From Ophiura sarsii (Eukaryota; Echinodermata; Ophiuroidea; Amphilepidida; Ophiuridae), in the NCBI GenBank assembly GCA_035610835.1, contig CM069442.1, positions 30,643,798 through 30,707,797 of the forward strand: DNA of 64,000 nt. The letters run 5' to 3'. The notes under the pieces were generated by a model. It searched no databases. It was not told the origin of the DNA and saw only the letters and a list, made by a program, of their open reading frames with translations. Below, piece by piece: positions 11,901 to 21,320 of this stretch. Within the stretch, counting starts at the first letter, position 1; the number at the start of each line of letters is the position of its first letter. A program made the translations under genes and the position numbers.

Positions 11901-14464
11901 CTGACATCACCAATTACGAATAACGTCTATTACATTACGAATATGATCTCGTCGTAAGCTATACATCTAAATAACTATGCTTACGTTTATGAGTAGTTTA
12001 TAATGGGGATTATTTCGCTAAATTCATATTCGTTATATTTTGTGTATAATTATAGGCCATCAAGTCTGGGAGGTCAATGATGACGGAGTAGCTGATGGAT
12101 ATCCTAAACAGATTAGCGATGTGTTTCGCGGTCTTCCTAACAACATTGATGCCGCCCTCTATCTTCCCTATAATAGAAAAACTTTTTTTTTCAAGGTAAA
12201 TAAATATTAAACATGTAGTTAAAAAGAAAACTCATTTATTCAAATGTTAAGCATTATTTATGTTTTTTAAAACACTGTGGAGATAATTATTATAAGCATG
12301 GTAGACTGAACAAGGATTTTATTTTTGACCAAGTCTTGTTTTTTCCTTCATCTATCTTGTATAGTATACAAATACGGTCCTCCAGTCACCGAGGGGATCT
12401 ATTTTGCACCATTTACCGAATAATAGAGCAGTAAATATTTGTTTTATATCACATATAAAAAAACATCTGTATTTTGAAATACTTTGATTAACAACAAATA
12501 CGTGAAGGTCAGTCAGTAAGCTTTCCTCCATCAATTAACGCGATCGCGAGAAGGGAACAAAGTTCCCAAACTTGAGCCCAAACTTGAAAAGGTGCTATTT
12601 CCCTTGCAACTCCTCTTCACAGGGAAATAGTACCTTTTTATGGGAACTTTTTATCCTTTCTGTGAAATAGCGGGAAAATAGTCCAAATATTTTATGTCAC
12701 ATGATGTAGTATCTACCAATTATATGACAGGAATATTTTGATGTGTTATATAATAATATATGTAATATTTTGTTTAATCAAACTTATTACCAGGGTGCGA
12801 CTTGCTACGTATATGATGACATGACATACATGTTGGAATATCGGATAAGCGACCGCTGGTATAATTTGCCCAATGATCTGGACGCTGCGTTCATATGGAG
12901 TGGTAATGGCAGGATCTACTTTATGAAGGGTAAGATAATTTAGTTCCAACGTGTGATGAATTTCTGGGGTCAAGAGTCATTGTATTAGTCGAGAAACGAC
13001 TAATACAGGGTGAGTCAAAAAGACTGCAATAGTGGAAAGAAGCCATTTTGTTTTCAAAACAAAAATGAATTTTAAAACTTTTTAAACGTTGCAAGAATGA
13101 TGTATTTAATCCTAACGTTGTGCGAAAAAATGAAGTTGATCGCATTTTTCGTTTGTCTTTGGTGAACCTTTTGACCAGTGCACCCATTTCACACGTTTGT
13201 CCACGAGATACCCAAAATATGCATCAGATCGCAAAATGTGTCTCTCATTCAAATTTGGAAACTTGAGTTCATTTGTGATGTTATTGGAATTCGATGCATC
13301 CTTTCTTGTTTACATGTGAGTTAGCATAATCAATTATAATCATACCCATGCAATGAAAGCGTATAATCTTCTAAATTTTAGTAAAAAAACTGACATTTTC
13401 CATTTTTTTGTTGGCGGGATATTCAAATATGAAAATGCAATGTGTGCCATTTCAAATGAAATTCACTGTGCTCGTGGACAAACAGGTAAATTTGGTTGTG
13501 CAGCAAAGAGGGCCACCAAAGACAAACGAAAAATGCGATCGACTTCATTTTTTTCTCACACAAAGTTAGGATTAAATACATCATTCTTGCAACGTTTAAA
13601 AAGTTTTAAAATTCATTTTGGTTTTGAAAACAAAATGGCTTCTTTCCACTATTGCAGTCTTTTTGACTCACCCTGTGTACTGTATTCTAACTGTTTCTTC
13701 TTTCTTTTTCTGTCATGCATGTCATGGGACCTATAGCTCCGTAACCATTGAGCCGATTTTGACCATATTTGGTCATAAGAACCCTTATGTGCACCACTAC
13801 TCAGGTTGTAAAGCATAAGGGGTCAAAGGTCACACAGGGGTCACTAGGGGTCAAAACGTGATTTTCACTTAAAACGCGTTTGCAATTTAGTGAAATGACC
13901 TAGGATCGTCAGAATTTGTCAACATATTCCTTTTGACCGTACGCATATGTAATACTAAAATAGTTCGGTTTTTAAAATATTTGATTTTTCATGCCCCATT
14001 AAGAACCCCGGAACTACATCATATTCTTGACACCCTAAGCTTACCCTAACTACAATATGTTTTCCCTTTCAGGCGACCAATACTACCTTGTGTCCGACCT
14101 TTACCGTAGCTACCCAGAGTATCAATACCAATACTTCAGTGTAGACCAAGGTTACCCACAGGCTCTCTCTGCCTGGAATCTGGGAGTAAACAAAGTGGAC
14201 GCAGCATTTCAGTGGTCGCGCAGCCGTCAGACATATTTCTTCTCAAATGACGACGTGATTCGTTTTAACGATGGTGACTTCCAGCCACAAGTTGGCTATC
14301 CACAGAAAACCAATGCGTTGATGTTTGGTTGTGGTCGAAGATTAATCGCTGACGACACCGACAGCAATACCGATATGCCCAATAACGCCATCACCAGCGT
14401 TTTGCCCACGTCAGCTCTCCTGACCATACCAGCTTTGTTTACTTTTTACTTCGCTAGGGTGTAA
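2841..14464 (+). CDS. Matrix metalloproteinase, copy 1 (exons 2-9, 5' partial)
   Basis: Zinc endopeptidase of the MMP (metzincin, M10A) family, expected to cut extracellular-matrix or pericellular proteins. Spliced exons: 2841-2937, 7627-7829, 8158-8416, 8991-9149, 11260-11394, 12056-12195, 12794-12929 and 14073-14464, all with AG/GT borders and compatible phases, giving 506 visible residues. Order: propeptide ([20 protein letters not shown]), cysteine switch PRCGNTD, furin-type RVRR, catalytic domain with [12 protein letters not shown] and Met-turn ALMAP, a linker of about 20 residues, four hemopexin blades between Cys262 (visible numbering) and the Cys in MFGCG, then a hydrophobic tail. Exon 1 is absent from the visible sequence; copy 2 shows it should encode about 33 residues including a signal peptide. 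The prodomain cysteine, all three zinc histidines and the catalytic Glu are intact, so the gene looks functional. It is a close paralogue of the gene at 35965-52300. Subfamily is uncertain; the furin site plus hydrophobic tail suggests a membrane-type (GPI-like) MMP. Confidence 0.9.
2975..4450. repeat. Diverged ~20-bp minisatellite in intron 2 of MMP copy 1
   Basis: The recurring word is ATTCCTCATTGCCC followed by CATATAG, CATACAG or a similar form, with many point and length variants, sometimes alternating with TTATAGATTTCTC. This degenerate array leads directly into the homogeneous array starting at 4455 and looks like its older ancestor. About 100 bp of the same word survives in intron 2 of copy 2 (40504-40590). 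Open frames on either strand are repeat artefacts. Confidence 0.9.
4455..7438. repeat. Homogeneous 46-bp minisatellite, about 65 units
   Basis: CCCGTATAG recurs exactly every 46 bases (4455, 4501, 4547, 4593 and so on). Each unit is a dimer of the two half-words ATTCCCCATTGCCCC and ACAGATTCCTTATKATC. Units are almost identical; the main variation is K = G or T in TTATKAT. The G form is common near the left end and absent after about 6850. Two units near the right end carry AATAGTACAG (about 7243 and 7381, 138 bp apart). The array fills most of intron 2. Confidence 0.97.
7627..7829 (+). CDS. MMP copy 1 exon 3: cysteine switch and furin-type site
   Basis: The exon enters in phase 1 (the split Gly codon completes TG-L-D-like GELD) and leaves in phase 0 at CAG/GTAAAT. 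It encodes MPRCGNTD, whose cysteine should ligand the active-site zinc in the zymogen. Eight residues after its Asp comes RVRR followed by YDAVVRW, the arrangement of a furin-processed prodomain in which the mature N-terminus starts at Tyr. The end begins the catalytic domain (EITWRVNSF). The Val-Pro usually found in PRCGVPD is Asn-Thr here. Confidence 0.9.
8116..8164 (+). repeat. Duplicated 41-bp splice-acceptor module before exon 4 (copy 1)
   Basis: A second acceptor-like CAGGTCTGGG ends its AG at 8116, exactly 41 bases before the real acceptor AG at 8157. The shared unit holds TTAATCAGGATATT, TTTATAC and CAGGT.TGGG, so it covers branch-region-like sequence, acceptor and the first exon bases. 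Copy 2 carries four such modules. Confidence 0.75.
8158..8416 (+). CDS. MMP copy 1 exon 4: catalytic domain, S-loop and calcium sites
   Basis: The exon starts after TATACACAG and stops at donor GTAAGC with phase 1. It encodes [22 protein letters not shown], the S-loop [22 protein letters not shown] and [11 protein letters not shown]. These are the usual MMP structural zinc and calcium segments (LAHAF and AHFD histidines present). The usual HGD of the S-loop reads HGN, so one structural-zinc ligand may be changed. A second copy of the donor motif (GTAAGCGAGCTTG) lies at 8565. Confidence 0.88.
8453..8474. repeat. G run in intron 4
   Basis: An uninterrupted run of about 18 G lies directly after CAGGC. 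The equivalent place in copy 2 (43797-43816) also has a G run. It may form a quadruplex and is prone to length error in sequencing. Confidence 0.8.
8585..8885 (-). repeat. Fragment of the ~225-bp hAT-internal repeat unit
   Basis: The reverse strand carries the same words as the tandem units at 18300-18990 and 60866-61790: GGTCAAAAG.ACACC, AAATGAGTTCGAAAATTG, the GGGGGCACATCCCCCCTCAGA-like hairpin and CTTCTTTCGTGCATTGAT. About 1.3 units lie inside intron 4 of MMP copy 1. No element ends were found around it. Confidence 0.7.
8991..9149 (+). CDS. MMP copy 1 exon 5: catalytic zinc motif
   Basis: Acceptor GTATGCACAG, donor GTATGT, phases 1 to 1. It encodes [20 protein letters not shown], with the three zinc histidines and the catalytic glutamate, then the Met-turn [10 protein letters not shown] and the calcium-binding tail [11 protein letters not shown]. 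Tyr is more usual than Ala after the Met-turn Met. It differs from copy 2 at 5 of 54 residues, the most conserved exon of the pair. Confidence 0.95.
9294..9545. mobile_element. Foldback element in intron 5
   Basis: CTACGCAGGTGTT at the left and AACACCTGCGTAG at the right are inverse copies. TTGAATGAGCACACA (left) also pairs with TGTGTGCTCATTCAA (right). The left arm has about 30 extra bases. The arms suggest a small MITE; no target duplication was established. Confidence 0.5.
10451..10705. mobile_element. TIR MITE with TA target, family CTCTCTAAATGTAAAAGAG
   Basis: The left end TA-CTCTCTAAATGTAAAAG and the right end CTTTTACATCTAGGGAG-TA are inverted repeats. The interior is made of CACTCTTTT and AAAAGAGTG words. 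A second family member at 19266-19534 has a clean empty site, which supports TA as the duplicated target. It lies in intron 5 of copy 1. Confidence 0.75.
11260..11394 (+). CDS. MMP copy 1 exon 6: linker and hemopexin blade 1
   Basis: Acceptor ATCAAAG, donor GTTGGT, phases 1 to 1. A short hinge ([18 protein letters not shown]) leads into [14 protein letters not shown], where the Cys is the first of the two that normally close the hemopexin propeller. It ends in RGSFLFKG. It is 9 bases longer than the matching exon of copy 2, the difference lying in the hinge. Confidence 0.85.
11735..11929. mobile_element. Near-perfect 195-bp hairpin in intron 6 of copy 1
   Basis: Arms of about 95 bp run from TAGACGTTATTCGTAATTG to CAATTACGAATAACGTCTA around the centre TTGTAGTAATTTACTACAA. 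Intron 6 of copy 2 lacks it: there CACAGTGGTCAGT continues into unrelated sequence at about 49500. A recently inserted foldback MITE is the simplest reading. Confidence 0.75.
12056..12195 (+). CDS. MMP copy 1 exon 7: hemopexin blade 1/2
   Basis: Acceptor ATTATAG, donor GTAAAT, phase 1 to 0. It encodes [19 protein letters not shown] and then [19 protein letters not shown], the DAA...FFFKG signature of a hemopexin blade. The exon boundary at the FFFK strand is shared with copy 2. Confidence 0.87.
12794..12929 (+). CDS. MMP copy 1 exon 8: hemopexin blade 2/3
   Basis: Acceptor TTACCAG, donor GTAAGA, phase 0 to 1. It encodes [13 protein letters not shown], then [20 protein letters not shown]. The cysteine in GATC is not part of the usual blade 1 to blade 4 disulphide; copy 2 keeps it, so it is conserved within the pair. 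Confidence 0.87.
13005..13676. mobile_element. Mariner-like foldback MITE in intron 8 of copy 1
   Basis: The left end CAGGGTGAGTCAAAAAGAC and the right end GTCTTTTTGACTCACCCTG are inverted, and the arms extend through AATAGTGGAAAGAAGCC and AAAATGGCTTC. The CAGGGTGNGTC start is typical of mariner/Tc1-type non-autonomous elements, which target TA; a TA lies next to the left end. Copy 2 intron 8 lacks this insert. Open frames inside have no recognised domain. Confidence 0.75.
13739..14000. repeat. Interspersed repeat rich in GGGGTCAAAGGTCA words
   Basis: It contains AAGGGGTCAAAGGTCACAC, GGGGTCACTAGGGGTCAAAACG and GACCTAGGATCGTCA, shared with 19820-20300 and in part with 50640-50680. It is moderately old repeat sequence in intron 8. 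Confidence 0.6.
14073..14464 (+). CDS. MMP copy 1 exon 9: hemopexin blade 3/4 and hydrophobic tail
   Basis: The acceptor is TTTCCCTTTCAG. The exon encodes [41 protein letters not shown] (closing Cys), an acidic and Asn-rich spacer, and the end [15 protein letters not shown] followed by TAA. The terminal stretch is hydrophobic with no charged cytoplasmic tail beyond ARV, as in a GPI-attachment signal, but no omega site is certain. It carries an insertion ([12 protein letters not shown]) relative to copy 2. Confidence 0.9.
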
Positions 14465-15780
14465 GTGTATTTGAGATTTTGGTAATCGCGTGCCCGGGTC
14501 GCGTGCTTCATTAGGTTTCAGATTAGGAATGATATGTTCAATAACACATCTGAAAAATTTGAGAAATTATTTCAGAGCAAATTCATAATTTTGATCCAAC
14601 ACGCAAATGACAATGACTTCTTTTTATCTTAGTTTGTAACTTGGTGACCAAACATCCGGGTGAGGATTCCGCCCACTGCTTAATAGTTTGTTTAACACTT
14701 ACCACGCGCTAACTCGGCTACGGCGACCGGCAATGATTTGCTTCAAAATAACAGAGGATGTGTATATTGATAAGAAAAGATGATATGCCAAGTTTGAATT
14801 TTTTCCAAAAAGCCGTTTTTGATTTACGGAATTTTTCGTTATTTGAAAACCCATTGACTTAATACAGGAGGCGTAGCCAAATTACCAAATACTGCCAAAT
14901 TTCAGAAAATACATAGTTTTGTAAATATTTTTTTCTCTTCTTTAAAATCAATGTATGCTCAAGACTTTTATTTTATTTTGATGCCAAAATACCAAGGTAT
15001 AACACAATTTTCCCCTCCACAAATGAGTGGTGATGGATGGTTTATTCACTGGGAATGTTAGTACTTTTTCACTATTTTCTAGAAACACTATATTGCCAAA
15101 TTTTGTGAATTTCTACAGAAAAAACTACATGTTCAATTTGCACAAACAAGGTGTCATATTTAAGGTAATTGAGTTTAGAAAGTTATCTCGTGTGTTTTTA
15201 ATAATCAAGTGTTTCTAGACTTTTTTACAGCCTTTTGAAAATTTCCCTAAAATCAAAATTGAAAAAAAAAAGAAAAAAAGTAAACACTGTATTTGCAAAT
15301 ACTCACGAGAGAATTTAGGTAATATGCTTATAAAGTTTCATGGCCATAGCACTTTCCGTTTAGTCTACAGAAATTCCAGAAGGTGAAAATTTAGGGAATT
15401 TTCAAAAAAAAAAAAAAAAAAAAAATGTCACAAATGATCCGAAAGTCCTGAAATAGGTAGAGGAAATACTTATCTTTACTGTGATCTCAGTATAAAGAGT
15501 ATAGATATAATTGATCTGGTATTACAGCAGTTTTTCTGAAGTGGTGTAGGAGCCGAGTTAGCTACCTTAACCATACATATACAAAACAAGATTTTTCAGA
15601 AACCTTTCCCAACTTTCAAAGTCTTTTTCAAGGATTACTGTTTGTACTTATTTCAATGCATATCTCATGATGATTCCAAATATGATAATGACATTAAATA
15701 ATTTTGAAACATTTTGTGAAATGTGGATTGTTAGGTCACGGGTGACTACGGATGACTCAATTGAACTTAATCATTGACTA
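14465..15780. other. 3' flank of MMP copy 1, conserved with copy 2 at first
   Basis: The first ~230 bases after the stop (GTGTATTTGAGATTTTGG, AATTCATAATTTTGATCCAA, GAGGATTCCGCCCAC) are shared with 52301-52470 and may be 3' UTR. Beyond that lie A/T-rich DNA, an A run at about 15404-15425 and a fragment of the CACTTTCC repeat family at about 15585-15720. No gene was seen. No polyadenylation signal is certain; AATAAA occurs at about 15885. Confidence 0.5.
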
Positions 15781-17880
15781 AGCGAAACCGCCAAAACAGA
15801 CCGTGTAACAAAAATAAAACCAATTATTGTAAAGAACCTTATATTTATGTTTAGTGTCAGTTAAGACAATTCATTTCGCTACACAATAAACTTAGTTTCT
15901 TTCAAATCAAATCAATGGTACAATGACGAGATATTGATCACAACGTTTAACATTATATTTCAGGGATGGACAATGTTGGATTGCAACAAATATTTGACAT
16001 AAAAATAACTAAATATTTCTTAAAGGAGAAAAAAAAAACCATGTTCGCTTTGTGCTCTCTCATGAAGCCGTGCATGATGATTATGATATACAGCCAATCA
16101 TTTCAATTACTACCTTTGTTTAAATGGACATAACTTTTAAATAAAATCAATTTATACACCCAATTGTAAATCTATATGAAAAGCAATTCCAAAATGCACT
16201 CACGAAGCATGCACGAAGCAAGGTTGATAACACTTGATTGGAAAATTCTTCATAACATCTTCCCGACAAAAAATATTGCTTCACAAAATAGCCTAGATAA
16301 AGAGCCATCTAATATTTGTAATAAATACTTGTAATGTAATTGACTTAACAGAACATTTCTTTTACTTCTGTGAAAGGGTTAAAGTTATTTGGAATCATGC
16401 AGAAATTGTCATTTCTGCCAAAGTAAGCTTTGTTTTTAAATTTATTGTTGAAAATGCTATTTTTGGGGTAGATGAATTATGATAACAATTTCATCAGCTA
16501 AGTGGGAGCTATTGCTAAACTTTGTAGGAATAGATTCAGATATTGCATTATTGTAATCACCCAAATTTGCTATTTCTCTTCGTTTCAGAATTAAGAATGC
16601 GTAAGGTTATTTAGTTTCCATGATAAATTGTCATACAATAAGATTGTATGTATAACGATGATATATTTGTATATTGCTATTTTAGATGATTCATAATCTA
16701 AAGCTATTGTATTGATGTATGACTTAAATGTTCACGGATGTGTTGACTCAATTTCCAATACAAGCGACTTCTCTATTATAGGATACTCATATGAGGTGCA
16801 GATAATATATGATGTGACAATAACATTTTGTATATATTTGTAGGCAGGATAATAAATATAAAAGATTAGGGGTCAAACGAGGTCATTTGGGTGACAAATT
16901 TGTACTCGGAAAATGTAAAAACTGACAATTTACTGAATCTAGGTATTTTTCATTATGTTAAATCATTTAAAAATGTATATATTTATATCTGTTGTTTAGA
17001 ATAAGTGACACTTTCTGGGTTTATTTCTCTTTGTTTCAGAATTAATTTAGTTTCCATGATAAATTGTCATACAATAAAATTCTATGTACGATCATGATAT
17101 ATTTGTATATTGCTATTTTAGATGATTCATAATCTAAAGCTATTGTATTGATGTATGACTTAAATGTTCACGGATGTGTTGAATCAATTTCCGATACAAG
17201 CGACTTCTCTATTATAGGATACTCATACGAGGTGCAGATAATAATTATATGATGTGACAATAACATTTTGTACATATTTGTAGGCAGGATGATAAATATA
17301 AAAGATTATGCGTCAAACGAGGTCATTTGGGTGACAAAATTGTACTCGGAAAATGTAAAAACTGACAATTTACTGAATCTAGGTATTTTTCATATGTTAA
17401 ATCATTTAAAAATGTATATATCTGTTGTTTAGAATAAGTGACACTTTCTGGGTTTATTTCTCTTTGTTTCAGAATTAATTTAGTTTCCATGATAAATTGT
17501 CATACAATAAAATTCTATGTACGATCATGATATATTTGTATATTGCTATTTTAGAAAAAGAAGTGTAACATTTATGTAATGCTATTAAAAGATAACATAA
17601 TGATTGTATGTAACAATAAAATGTTGTTTATATTTTGTATGGAGGATAATAAATATAAAAGATTAAAACAAATGTATATGGGTCAATCGAGGTCATTTGG
17701 GTGACAAATTTGTACTCGGAAAATGTAAAAACTGACAATTTACTGAATTTAGGTATTTTATTTTTTTAAATCGATCATTCAAAAATGTGTATATCTGTTG
17801 TTTTATAGAATAAATGACACTTTCCGGAAACCAAGTTAGAAGTTATATATAGACATGGCATGGGGTCACGCGAGGGGTCA
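15780..17880. repeat. Paralogous 3' flank with three tandem ~430-456 bp units
   Basis: The word ATTTCTCTTYGTTTCAGAAT starts units near 16572, 17028 and 17457, spacings of 456 and 429. Each unit carries GTTTCCATGATAAATTGTC, TTGTACTCGGAAAATG and TGACACTTTC. The block is homologous to 52960-58100, where only one unit is present. It is non-coding in all frames. Confidence 0.85.
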
Positions 17881-17910
17881 CGTAGGGGTAAATTGAGGTC
17901 ATGTAATAGG

Positions 17911-19008
17911 CAAGGGCGGAAATCCCGGGGGGGGGGGGATGGGGGGATATATCCCCCCATTTTTTGACCGGGGGGGGGGATGGTCAATGTAATCATCCCC
18001 CCCTGATTTTTCTCATCTACCAAAAAAAAAAGGGTAAAAGGGGGGGAAAAGGAAAAAAAGAAAGAAAAAAAGGGGAAAAAGGAGAAAAAAAAGGAAAAAG
18101 AGAAAGAAAAAAGAAAGGCGGGCAGGGGGGCATGCGAGGGACATAAGAACGTTTGGAGCTTATTGTACGTTGGTCAGGATACATAGGCCTACGCATACGT
18201 ACGTTGACTAGAATCTCATCTTTTGGTGGTAACTAATTAACTTCTTTCTGGCATAGGCCTATCTGCCTATTTAAAAAGCCAATATTGATCAGAAATAAAG
18301 CTAAGTGATTGCTTTTCAATAAAATATTGGTCAAAAGTACACACCAAATCGCACCAAATGGGTTCGAAAATTAAAAAAAAATCCAATTCTGAGCGGGGGC
18401 ACATCCCCCCTCAGAATCCCCATGTTCGAGCTTTTAAACCATCTATACTAAAATCAAGAATATATCAGTATATGCTCAACTTCTTTCGTGCATTGATAAA
18501 AAACAAAATATTTATTGAAAATGAAGTGATGGCTTTTCAATACAATATTGGTCAAAAGTATACACCAGATCGCACCAAATTAGTTTGAAAATTGAATTTG
18601 TTTTCTACTTCTGAGGGGGGAACATCCCTCTCAGACACCTCCCTGCCTCAGACTCCCCCTGTTGGAGCTTTTAAATCATCTAATACTAAAATCAAGAATA
18701 TATCAATATAAAAAATTGCTCAACTTCTTTCGTGCATTGATAAAAAACAAAATATTTATTGAAAATGAAGCGATGGCTTTTCAATACAATATTGGTCAAA
18801 AGTATACACCAGATCGCACCAAATGAGTTTGAAAACTGATTTTTTTTTCTACTTCTGAGGGGGGCACATCCCCCCTCAGACACCTCCCTGTCCGAGCATA
18901 GCTCGGAGTGCGGTACTGCGCACCGCATAGATGGTACCAGCTCAATTTCATTTTTTTGGGGGCCACACTTATCATCCCCCCACACCTAACAAGAAATGTC
19001 CGCCCCTG
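17911..19008. mobile_element. hAT-like non-autonomous element with internal tandem units
   Basis: The ends are CAAGGGCGGAAATCCC (left) and GAAATGTCCGCCCCTG (right), flanked by the 8-base duplication GTAATAGG at 17903-17910 and 19009-19016. The unoccupied target is visible at 58100-58107 (GTTATAGG once, followed by TGAAGAATTTG). An 8-bp target duplication and CAR-GGCG ends are typical of hAT elements. The interior has G runs, a polypurine tract (18030-18120) and about three copies of a ~220-245 bp unit (GGTCAAAAG at 18330, 18551 and 18795). No transposase reading frame. Confidence 0.9.
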
Positions 19009-19265
19009 GTAATAGGTGAAGAATTTGTAATTTGTAAAAAATAAAAAAGCGACTGAGTTTTTTCGATTTTTACGGTCGGTCGGGAAAGGGCAATCCAACC
19101 TTCTTTTTTAGGCCTAATGTTGTTAAATGAATGTCTTTAACAATATTCTGCTGCAGGTAAAGTACACAGTTTTGATGCCCGGTATTGATGTGACTTCAAT
19201 TCAGTCCTCCCTCTCTTGTTTTTCTTAAAGACCTTTCATTCTTTTAATATCACTTTCAACATATG

Positions 19266-19534
19266 TACTCTCTAAATGTAAAAGAGTGGTTTTCCCACTC
19301 TTTCAAGGAGTTAAAACGCTAGACAACACGTTTTTGAGTGAAAAAACACTCTAAAAGGAGTGAAAGGGGATTTTATATGACAATGTTCCACTCTATTGAG
19401 AGTAAAAAATTAACTTAGAGTGAAAAATAGAGTGGACATTTTCCACTATAAAACGGGTTGTCCTGCGTTTTACTCCCTTCACTCCTTTTCGAGTGAATTT
19501 CCACTCTTTCCACTCGTTTTACATTTAGAGAGTA
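19266..19534. mobile_element. TIR MITE with TA target and visible empty site
   Basis: The ends CTCTCTAAATGTAAAAGAG and CTCGTTTTACATTTAGAGAG are inverted and bordered by TA on both sides. The paralogous flank at about 58592-58610 reads CAACATATATATGTAAGTTT without the insert, and the related block near 22240 also continues GTAAGTTTTAGTTG. The interior repeats CACTC and GAGTG words. Confidence 0.88.
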
Positions 19535-19727
19535 AGTTTTAGTTGAAATTCAAATTTCTTTCATAAATAAAAGGATTGCCTAATCAATGTTATGGCAATT
19601 AAAACTATAATAACACTAAGTAAAAGGATCATTACCTTGATTTTTTCAAAAATCGAGGTACTCTATCTCTGCCGTTTCTTTCATCATCTGCTTCTTCTTC
19701 TTCTTCTTCTGGCAATATTTCTACAAA

Positions 19728-20425
19728 ATGCTTCTTCTCCTACAGTTTACATACTACAATCACCAGATTTGGTCAGTAGGACCCCCTACCTGACTTACAT
19801 ATAGGGTCTTCACAGTTTGGGGTCAAAGGTCACACAGGGGTTATAAGGGGTCAAAACGTGGTTTTCACTTAAAACGGCGTTTCAATTTAGTGAAATGACC
19901 TAGGATCGTCAAAATTGGTCAACATATTTGTTATGACCGTACGCATATACAAAAGTTCGGTTTTTTAAATCAAAAAATATTTGGGGTCACTAGGGGTCAA
20001 AATGTTAATTTTCACTTCTATTACTTAAAATGCTTCTCCTCATACAGTTTAGATGCTATAATCACCAGATGTGGTCAGTAGGACCCCGTACCTGACTTAC
20101 ATATAGGGTCTTCACAGTTTGGGGTCAAAGGTCACACAGGGATCATAAGGGGTCATTGAACTTTACAGGGGGAAAAGTTAAGACATGCTCCGATTTGGAC
20201 CGGGTTTGTTGCATCTTGTTTGGTTTGATAAGCCAAGAAAATAAGTCAATCATATTGACCAGGTCAAAGGTCAAAAAGGGGTCACTAGGGGTCAAAATGT
20301 TAATTTTCACTTCTATTACTAAAAATGCTTCTCCTCCTACAGTTGACATGCTATAATCACCAGATTTAGTCAGTAGGACCCCCTACCTGACTTACACATA
20401 GGGTCTTCACAGTTTAGGTCGTCAT
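19728..20425. repeat. Three tandem ~300-bp units with DR1-like words
   Basis: The phrase CTTCTYCTCCTACAGTTT is followed by ATCACCAGATTTGGTCAG, GGACCCCCTACCTGACTTA and GGGTCTTCACAGTTT near 19728, 20031 and 20328. Between them sit GGGGTCAAAGGTCACACAGG and, at 20261-20273, AGGTCAAAGGTCA, a perfect direct repeat of AGGTCA with one spacer base. Confidence 0.8.
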
Positions 20426-20659
20426 TTTATAGAGAAGTATTGATTTCATGTATGTGCTGTCTGAATCACTCAATATGAGCAAACTTGGATGGAAGTGTTC
20501 CCATGCAGACTAATGTTACGTAATTGCTCATTTCTTTGGAATTACTGAACCGAATCACATCCGGTTTTCTTTAAAGTATAGCAAACTATTTTGCCTTTAT
20601 TTTGTTGTTTGAGTTGTTCTATTTTGACATTTATTCAGAAAGTTACAATCCTCTTTTTT

Positions 20660-21320
20660 GAGACACCCTGTACAAGCGACTTATAAGATAGGATTCCATC
20701 GTACGAAGTGCAGATAATATTTGATGTGAAAAAGAAGTGTAACATTTATGTAATGCTATTAAAAGATAATGATGATTGTATATATGTGACAATAACATTT
20801 TATATATATTTGTATGGAGGATAATAAATATAAAAGATTAACAAATTGTATGGTGTCAATCGAGGTCATTTTGGTGACAAATTTGTACTCTGAAAATGTA
20901 AACTGAATTTAGGTATTTTTCATGTTAAATTGTTCAAAAATGTATATATGTTGTTTAGAATAAATTAAACTTTCTGGGTTTATTTCGGAAACCAAGCATG
21001 CCAAGTTAAAGGTTATATATGGACATGGCATGGGGTCACATGAGGGGTCACGTATGGGTAAATTGAGGTCATTTAGGTGACGAATTTGTGATTTGTAAAA
21101 AATAAAAAGCGACTAAGTTTTTTCGGTTTTTACGGTCTGTCGGGAAAGGGCAATCCAACCTTCTTTTTTAGACCTAATGTTGTTAAATGAGGGTCTTTAA
21201 CAAGATCCTGCTGCAGGTAGTACAAAGTATTGATGCCCGGTATTGATGTGACTTCAATTCAGTCCTCCCTCTCATGTTTTTCTTAAAGACATTTCATTTT
21301 TTTAATATCAATCCACATAT
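20660..21320. repeat. Second partial copy of the MMP 3' flank block
   Basis: It shares GATGTGAAAAAGAAGTGTAA, ACATGGCATGGGGTCAC, AAAAGCGACTRAGTTTTTTC and TCGGGAAAGGGCAATCC with 17560-19260 and 57700-58600. It begins right after ACACCCTGTACAAGCGAC, possibly the end of a mariner-type repeat. It shows that the distal flank was duplicated a second time behind copy 1. Confidence 0.75.
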
